A stretch of 64,000 nucleotides of DNA, taken from Pratylenchus scribneri. Its lineage: Eukaryota; Nematoda; Chromadorea; Rhabditida; Pratylenchidae. The translations under genes and the position numbers were made by a program. The notes under the pieces are model-generated. The model did no database searches, was not told the origin of the DNA, and saw only the letters and a list, made by a program, of their open reading frames with translations. The DNA lies in the NCBI GenBank assembly GCA_030063045.1, contig JAQSEB010000140.1, positions 682,001 through 746,000 on the forward strand. The letters are read 5' to 3'. This document shows, piece after piece, positions 57,500-64,000 of the stretch (position 1 is the first letter of the stretch; every line of letters begins with the position of its first letter).

Positions 57500-60400
57500 T
57501 CAACGGTCGTGGTGGCGGCTGGCGGCCATGAAGCGACTCTTTTCCTCGATCAAATGTTTGCCCTGTCCATCTTTGACGGCCGCATCCACCGCATCGAACC
57601 AAACGCCCAACGATGGAATTTGTTGATGCATTTCGGCAAATGTTTCGCATCCATAAAATGAATTGCATGCACCGTAGAGAGCCAAATCCGCTGTTAAAAA
57701 TTGGAAAAAAAATTAATTGGAAAAATATTAAAAAAAAAATAGAAAATGCAGAAAAGTTTATACCGGTTTAATGGTTTGTCCTAAAACTAAACCCATAAAC
57801 CTTATACCCAATCGCGATTGCCAATCGATAAATCTCGTCAATATGCATCATTTGATTATATTTTGACATAGATTTAACCATTTCTAACTTAGTTTTAAAC
57901 CATTAAACCAAAAATGGTTTAAACCGTTTAATACCCTTTAATTGTTGACCAAACCAAAATTGGTTTAAACCGTTTAATACCCTTTAATTGTTGACCAAAC
58001 CATAACAAATTATATACCATTCAATGCGTCTTGACCAGCTCTAACCAATTTTGGGTATATTGTTTTGGTTTGGGAATGCAGGAAAAACTACTAAACCGTT
58101 ATAATATTTTCGGCAAATGCTATCCAAATTTTAATTGGTTTATTTTTGAGTTTTAAACGGTTTTAACTAGAAACCTAAATTTGGTTGATCGCCGCCCAAG
58201 AATTTTCGATCCGGTCCTTTGGCCTGGAGGAATTTTTCGAATGCCGTTCGCATTGCCTTTCGTTCATCCGTGATTTTATGGCTGAAAAAATTTGTAAATT
58301 TTTTAAGAAAAAAAATTTCGAAAATTTTAAATTTTTGGTCAAGCGGGTTACCCTTAACTTTTAAAAATTTAGGTCGCGGGTTCGAATCCGCTTGGAGGAA
58401 GTTATTTTTCGGCTTTATTACATTTATTCATTCTACAGTATATTTTATACTAAATACAGTAATTCTAGGAAAAAAATTTAATTTAAAAGTTTAAAAATCC
58501 TATAAAATTATTTTCAACAATTTGACCCAATTTCTTTTCTCTAATTATGCCAAACCGTTTTTTGAGCCTCTTCGAAATGCCCCACATTGCCGCGGCGCCC
58601 ACATAAACGGCCATCCACCGCTCCCATGTCGGGAAATTCTGTTGCCAATCGCCGACTTGCTCGAACCAACGGAAGGTGGCCAATGCCTCCGGAAAAGTGC
58701 GATAAACATTTGGCGAAATCAAATGGATGAATGTGTCGTCCACCCATTCGCGCCATTCCCTTTCCTCTCTGCAAATGAAAATAATGGATTTTTTTATGTT
58801 TTTTAAATCAATATTTTCGAATTATGGTTATTTCTTATTAAATTCGCAATAAAATAAATAAAAAAAAATTTTTTCAAATTTTATTTTTTGAAAATTTTCG
58901 ACCCAAATGGAAATGGGGACTTTTCATTTTTAGAAATAGAAAACTTAAGCGCGGGTTCGAATCCGCCAGGGAATTATTTTTTTCAGACAATTTTAGGCAA
59001 ATATAAACAGATAGAAATATTTTTCTTGGTCAAAATGGGTGATCTCTTCACTTTGTAAAAATTAGGTCTCAGGTTCGAACTCACTTGGAGGTAAATATTT
59101 TTATTTAGCTTGATTTCAATTTTTATGAATTTTTATATATTCTGTAGTTCATTTCTGGACCAAAAAAATTTTTTTGAAACTTTTGACCAAAAGAGGGGGA
59201 TCTTCACTTTTTTAACTTTTAAGTCCCAGGATTTCATTTTCAGTCGAAATACAATAATTGGACCGAAAAATATCTATCAAGAAAATCATTTTCTCATAAA
59301 AAAATTTTTAATGATTTTGTGGGAAACCTGGCATCCTGGATTTGTGCGTCGGTCAGCGGTGTTTCGCCCCACATAATATAATATTTGTTCAAATGTTCCA
59401 CAACTTCCTTCTTTCCATCTTTTTTAATATTCTCCGGATACATTGGGGCCAAGTCGGACAGGGAAAGCTGTGATGAAAATGAAAAAAATAATATAATTTG
59501 AAATTTTTGAGGAAATTAATTTGATTTTTAAATGGTAAAAAAGTTAGCTTCGTACAAAAATGAGAAATTGTGGTTTTTTGTTGATATAAACTTACGGTTT
59601 AATCAGCCTTCAAAAATTTTAAACTCTTTTCGAAATCTACACTAAAGGTTTTTTGTAATAAAAATGTTAAGATTTTAAGCATTGAAACTTAAGCTTTAAT
59701 CGAACATTTATTAGATAAGTTTTTTCAGGTCAAAAGTCAATTTTGGTAATAAAAAAACTTAAGGTTTCACAAATTATGGCTAAAATTTTTTTTATATAAA
59801 AATTTACAATGAGCACAAACCTCGGGACGAATCAGGAAAGTGGCCAACATGGAAATGATCAGCGATGACTCAATCAGTGGTTGATCTAAGCTAATCGTCC
59901 TCAAAATTGGAACCTTAAAAATCATTATTTGTAAATTAACAATGGAAAATGTGACCTTTTTGTATGTTTTGGAGAATTTTATTTGCGACCGAGTGACCGG
60001 ATTCACTTCCACCACTTCATAGGAGAAGCCAAAATAGTCGAGGAAAGCGCGCACTTTGCAACAGTATGGACATGTTTGGTATTGGTAGAGTCGGAGGCCT
60101 AAGCCGGTTTTGTCCACTTCCGAGAGAATCTGCAAATTGATGATTTGATTAAATTATTCTTATTAGGTTTATATGTTTATTAAGTTTAATGGTTTAAAAC
60201 CTTTAATTTATGGTTAAAAACTTTAAGTTTATATGGTTTTAAATCTTAAGTTTATATGGTTTAACCTTAAGTTTATATGGCTAAAATCCGTTTATTAATC
60301 TAGATTATTTCTTTTGTTCTCTTGTTTGAATTAGATCATCGAATATTTTGTAATTTTTCAATTAAAAAATTGCAAACCTTTCTTGATAATTTAACCGGCG

Positions 60401-60641
60401 CTTCATCTGCTTTTTCTTCGGTAGCTGTTGCCGGGTTCATCGCTGCTGCCGTTGTCGAAAATGTCACGGTCCTCCAATTGCTTATCTCTTTGCTGGCATT
60501 TGGAGTGGAAAATTGTTTCGGCTGGTTTTGTTGTTGGAAGAGCATTGAACTAAGCAAAAGAGTGCCACCACCAGCAGCACCAATTGCTGAAGAATGGCCA
60601 AGCCGAGCGAATAAAAGTCGGCCGTAATTCATTGTCAACAT
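57500..60641 (-). CDS. PTGES2: Prostaglandin E synthase 2-like (glutaredoxin/GST-fold) protein
   Basis: Seven exons (60641-60378, 60129-59956, 59913-59821, 59467-59328, 58768-58556, 58281-58175, 57690-57500) join in phase to 393 residues (human 377). The N-terminus has a basic/Ala-rich start and a hydrophobic stretch (GGGTLLLSSMLF), fitting a membrane-anchored or mitochondrial-targeted form. The glutaredoxin-like domain has LYQYQTCPYCCKVRAFLDYF with the CPYC motif that corresponds to the catalytic CPFC of human PTGES2, then VVEVNPVTRSQIKFSKTYKK and VPILR with the cis-Pro. The GST-like C-terminal half shows WREWVDDTFIHLISPNVYRT, AAAMWGISKRLKKR, FLGGDQPNLADLALYGA. In nematodes the physiological product is unproven, since the PGE2 synthase activity of this family is debated. 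It is intact, with no frameshift. Confidence 0.93.
57755..58115. repeat. Foldback family copy, reverse orientation
   Basis: ggtttaatggtttgtcctaa and aaaccgttataatattttcg are the ends. The core has two to three ggtttaaaccgtttaatacc units. Flanks include gcgtcttgaccagctctaac. It lies in the last PTGES2 intron. Confidence 0.75.
58340..58465 (+). repeat. SINE-like element
   Basis: aggtcgcgggttcgaatccg, ttggaggaagttattttt and the tail tctacagtatattttatact, aaatacagtaattcta. Same family as 54.1 kb. Confidence 0.6.
58930..59180 (+). repeat. Two SINE-like 3' fragments
   Basis: gcgggttcgaatccgccagg at ~58952 and aggtctcaggttcgaactca at ~59065, the second followed by the tail 'tattctgtagttcatttctgg'. 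They lie in the PTGES2 intron between exons 5 and 4. Confidence 0.5.
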
Positions 60642-61968
60642 ATATGGGTTTTTTTTAATATAATGTGTTCTGCTGGGAGACTATTCTCTAAATGAAATAA
60701 ATTTCTTTAATTTATTAGAAAAATATGGAACTGGAAATTAGCTAGTTTGTTTTGAAATTTGTTAAGTTTAAATTAGCTTAAATTTAGGCTAATATTTCTT
60801 TGGAATTTGTTAAAGTATTGACGCGTGAAATGCAATTTTGCAACTTGCGTGTAACTTTTTATTTTTGTTGATTATTTTAATCAAAATTTTAGCTAACTTT
60901 CGGTTTCGTTCAGAGCCAATACACTGGATAAAAATAAATAACATATATATCTAGGGTTTCAGGTGGTTTTCGTGTCGCTTTTCTTCTATTCTAATTTCAC
61001 AGAATTGAATTGTGATGATGATTAAAAAATTCACTTTAAAAAAACTCATTCTCAAGGGGGCTTGAACTCGCGACCATGGACCATATCGAACTAAAACCTA
61101 GTACTCTGCCACCTAAGCTATTCAAGTCACCATACGCGTCACCGCCAATTCAATTATGATATTGAATTGATATGATTATAAAAAAATCAATATTTGCTAT
61201 TCGATTCGAACCAGTATTTTTCTTTTAATCAATCAATCAATTTTAATTTAATTTTTTATTTATATTCTCAAATATTTTTTAAAACATGTTTGTTTACAAT
61301 TTGTGTGGGCGAGGATTTTTCAACAATTTTTTGTGGATTATAAAATAAAAAGTTTCTGATTTAGATATTTTTAAGCTGTGGGGGAATTTACACACAAAGA
61401 AAAATGAGGAGCCGAGGAAATAATATAAGGCTTTGAAATGAAACTTTTTTTGCTAACACTAATTGGACACATATAAGAGAGTGAGGGGGAAAGGACGGCA
61501 ACGAAGCACAATTTTGTGTGTATTCAATGGAGGTCATTTTCATAAAATTTCAATTTTTATAAATTTTTGGAAAAAAAACAAAGCATAAAATTTCTCGCTA
61601 TGTGACGTAAAATCCACAAAATATCAATTTTGAGGCAATTAAGTTGAAAATGTAGTTTGTGTAGAAAAAAAAGCCGAGAAAAATATATAAAATTTTGATG
61701 TGTATCTGTGGTGTTGGGGATGGAAATTATCCAAAATGAGCGAATTTTTATAGTGCAAAAGGGAAAATAATAAAAATATTTTTTATTTATATAGGCAAAA
61801 ATAAGCGAAAACAAATGAAAAAACAAACAAAAATGGTACATTTTATTGGTGAAAAATGGAAAAGTGTCGACAAGCTGGAAAAAAAATATATTTAAAAAAT
61901 ATACAATTTTCTAACAATTGTGGAGGGGGGAGTACGGATACTTTAAATATATATGATGGAGGCTCAAA
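60642..61968. other. Spacer between PTGES2 start and the PUF gene 3' end
   Basis: No gene seen. A reverse tRNA-like sequence occupies 61045-61135. The open frame at 61557-61841 is Phe/Ile-rich and has no domain; it is likely spurious. Confidence 0.55.
61045..61135 (-). repeat. tRNA-like sequence, probably a SINE or degenerate tRNA
   Basis: On the minus strand it reads tagcttaggtggcagagtac (A box) and gcgagttcaagccccctt (B box) with tRNA-like spacing, but the T-arm and acceptor arm do not pair. It is the best tRNA-like sequence in the window; I do not call a functional tRNA. Confidence 0.45.
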
Positions 61969-64000
61969 TCAATATATTGGTGGTCCATTCTCAAAATTAT
62001 TGTTGTTGTTTGCTGTTGCATTTCCACCTTTGCCACCACCATTATTTTCTGGTGCTCCTCCGGCCACAATTTGACTTGGCATAAATTGTTGCGGGTGTGA
62101 TTGATCCAATGGTGTGGCGCCGTTGCCCGTAGCAGTGCCAAATGGGGCGCCGGGGTTTGCCTTTTGGAAATATTTTTCCAGTTTGGCTGAAATTAAATTG
62201 GGGTAATTTTAAAATCAAATTCATGTCATTTAATTTAATTCTAATCTAATATAATGTTGTGCGTGTGGCCAGCCAATTTTGAAAATCTCTGCTACTAAGT
62301 ACCCAAAGATTCGAGAATAGGTTCATTCGACTTATCATGGTCGATTTAGTCTATCTAGTTTTGACTTCAGATTGGTATTAAATAAATTACAAAAGAAAGT
62401 AAACCAAAACCGGTTTGGGTTTAAACAACGACGAGTTTTGCTCAAATTAGTTTAAATTGAAGTTTCACAGACTAAATACCATGCCGAATCGAATGAACTT
62501 AGTTTCGAGTCTGTTTAAAATCTATAAGCCGAGATTTCCAAAATGGACATATATTTGAAATTAATTTAATTGACATAAAATTAAATATTTAAAATTGTAA
62601 ACCCACTGATAATATGTTTCCCATAATTGTATTTGCGCAATGCCGGAATGTGTGCCTTGATGGCGAACATCATTTTCTTTCGATGCGCACTGTCCGCAAC
62701 GTCGAGCATTTTTTGAACCACATAGTTGGCAAATGGGTCCTTCATCATTTCAAGCAGCGGAGGATTTGGTGAGCCATTGCTATAAATTAAATGATTTAAT
62801 TAGATTCTCTATGGCTTAGAATTTTTTAATTATAGTATTGAAATTAAACTGCCAAAATAATTTTACTAGTTCAACGGTTTGTCCTAAATCCCCACCCCAA
62901 AACATATACCCAAAATTGGATAGAGCTCTGGTCAAAACGCATTGAATGGTATATAATTTGTCATTGTTTTGGTCAAAAATTAAAGGGTATTAAACGGTTT
63001 AAACCAATTTTGGTTTAATTGTTCAAAACTTAGTTAGAATGGTTTAACCCAAGCCTAAATATTATGGGTTTATGATCTTTTTAACCGTTATAATCTTTTA
63101 GGCAATTTGAATGTTTTTAAAGCAAATTATTTCATCCATTCCCCCTTCACTCACTCTATGCACACTTCATCGATCAGCGAATTCTTCTGGTCCACACTGC
63201 CACAAATCAGGCACTTCTCAATGACATTTGAGGCGAATTTATGTTGCGAAAATTTGAGCACATCACCGCGAAGTCGGTTCACAATTCGTTCACGGTCCTC
63301 GGGAATGCCATGCTCAATCACGTGTTGGATGACGTAATTTCCATATTGGTCGATGACAAGTTTCATCATATTTTCGTGGAGTTGATCGAGAACGGGACTG
63401 AAATATTTTGAATTTTTTAAGAATTAATTTAAATGGTTTAAACTAAATTTAGGCTGGGTTTAAATTAAATTTTTTTGAAAATTTTCTACTTAAGGGTGGG
63501 ACCTTTCACTGTTGTAAAATTTAGCTCTCAGGTTCGAATCCATCCAAGGGAATTTTTTCAGGCTTGGTTGTCAATTATACATTTTTTTATACATTCTACA
63601 GTACACTTCTAGACGAAATAAAGTAATTCTAAAAAGAGGTAGAAATTTTATTAGTATGTTAGTCTATGGAATTTTTAAAAAAGTTTAAATGGTTTTAAAG
63701 GTCCACAATATTTGTATAAAATTGTTTTACCGTTTCTGCTCCTCGTTGCAATGCTCAAGAACGCGTTGAATCACCCGACAACCGTATGGATGTGTGGAAA
63801 GTGAAAAGACCTTAAATTATTATTGATTTTTAGATATTTTTTTTAAAAATATTTTTAATTTTTTAAAAATATATTTTTATTTTTCTATAAATTTAAATCG
63901 TAATTTTAAGGAAAATGATTTTAAATATTTACCCCTTTCTTTTTTACTTACCGTATCCGGTGAGGTCTGCGTGAATGCGTCGATGATGAATTGCAAACTT
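61969..64000 (-). CDS. Pumilio-family (PUF) RNA-binding protein, 3' part
   Basis: This is the 3' part of a gene running off the window end: exons 64000-63952 (partial), 63810-63731, 63397-63155, 62779-62607 and 62186-61969, about 254 codons in phase. PUF repeats bind single bases in 3' UTRs and repress or localise mRNAs, typically in germline and neurons. Visible repeats have LQFIIDAF, then [20 protein letters not shown], then [20 protein letters not shown], then [17 protein letters not shown] and [20 protein letters not shown], closing with [20 protein letters not shown]. These are about repeats 4-8 and the C-terminal helix of a classical eight-repeat domain, with typical RNA-contacting five-residue motifs (e.g. 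SNVIE, NYVIQ). After the domain there is a ~60-residue Asn/Gly/Pro tail. It resembles PUM1/2 more than Nop9 or PUM3. Confidence 0.93.
62865..63100. repeat. Foldback family copy, single core unit
   Basis: Left tcaacggtttgtcctaaatc and tacccaaaattggatagagc; one AAACGGTTTAAACC unit; right tttttaaccgttataatctt. It lies in a PUF intron and shows the family with a single internal unit. Confidence 0.7.
63500..63635 (+). repeat. SINE-like element
   Basis: tagctctcaggttcgaatcc is followed by ttctacagtacacttctaga and cgaaataaagtaattctaaa, the tail shared with 54.1 and 58.4 kb. It lies in a PUF intron. Confidence 0.6.

Noticed and set aside
58219..58494. 91-codon plus-strand frame
   Set aside because: Antisense to PTGES2 exon 6 and a SINE-like fragment.
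61045..61135. Functional tRNA gene
   Set aside because: A and B boxes are present but acceptor and T stems do not pair; better explained as tRNA-derived repeat.
61557..61841. 94-codon minus-strand frame
   Set aside because: Phe/Ile-rich translation of AT-rich spacer.

Overview
This looks like a nuclear contig from a nematode, most likely a plant-parasitic tylenchid. Exons are GC-balanced and sit in extremely AT-rich introns and spacers. Most introns are AT-rich and join clean GT/AG sites. The IFT172/osm-1 gene has a DAF-19-type X-box about 100 bp upstream of its ATG, as in C. elegans cilia genes. One broken gene resembles the F-box-like protein family that is expanded in cyst nematodes. The placement within tylenchids is an inference from that one family and is not certain.

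Layout. 0.8-3.4 kb: LITAF-domain gene (-). 5.4-8.7 kb: F-box-like gene (+), interrupted by a 1.5-kb transposon-like insertion and a frameshift. 8.9-9.7 kb: TXNDC17/TRP14 thioredoxin (-), with a one-base homopolymer frameshift. 9.9-10.5 kb: coiled-coil plus ubiquitin-fold protein (-). 11.8-12.7 kb: URM1 (+). 13.0-14.3 kb: MATH-BTB (SPOP-like) remnant (+). 14.5-51.9 kb: a 40-exon, apparently intact IFT172 (-). 52.8-55.6 kb: alpha-tubulin N-acetyltransferase MEC-17/ATAT1 (-). 57.5-60.6 kb: PTGES2-like glutaredoxin/GST protein (-). 62.0-64.0 kb and beyond: Pumilio-family (PUF) gene (-), whose 5' part lies outside the window.

The most unusual feature is one 13.8-kb intron of IFT172. It is almost entirely a satellite of about 77 tandem copies of a ~168-176 bp monomer, with internal 1,854-bp and 1,026-bp segmental (higher-order) duplications. 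The window also carries many non-autonomous elements: two hAT-type MITEs with perfect 8-bp target-site duplications, a 621-bp foldback element with an 8-bp duplication, a TA-flanked Tc1/mariner-like MITE, at least eleven copies of a foldback family built around AAACGGTTTAAACC repeats, and more than a dozen tRNA-derived SINE-like fragments. Nearly all lie in introns or spacers; the F-box-like gene is the clear exonic casualty.

Functionally, IFT172 (ciliary transport) lies next to MEC-17 (tubulin acetylation), and two ubiquitin-fold genes (the coiled-coil Ubl and URM1) are divergent neighbours. The exon coordinates below were derived by hand from splice signals, reading phase and remembered family sequences. 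They should be read as good models, not as RNA-supported annotation.
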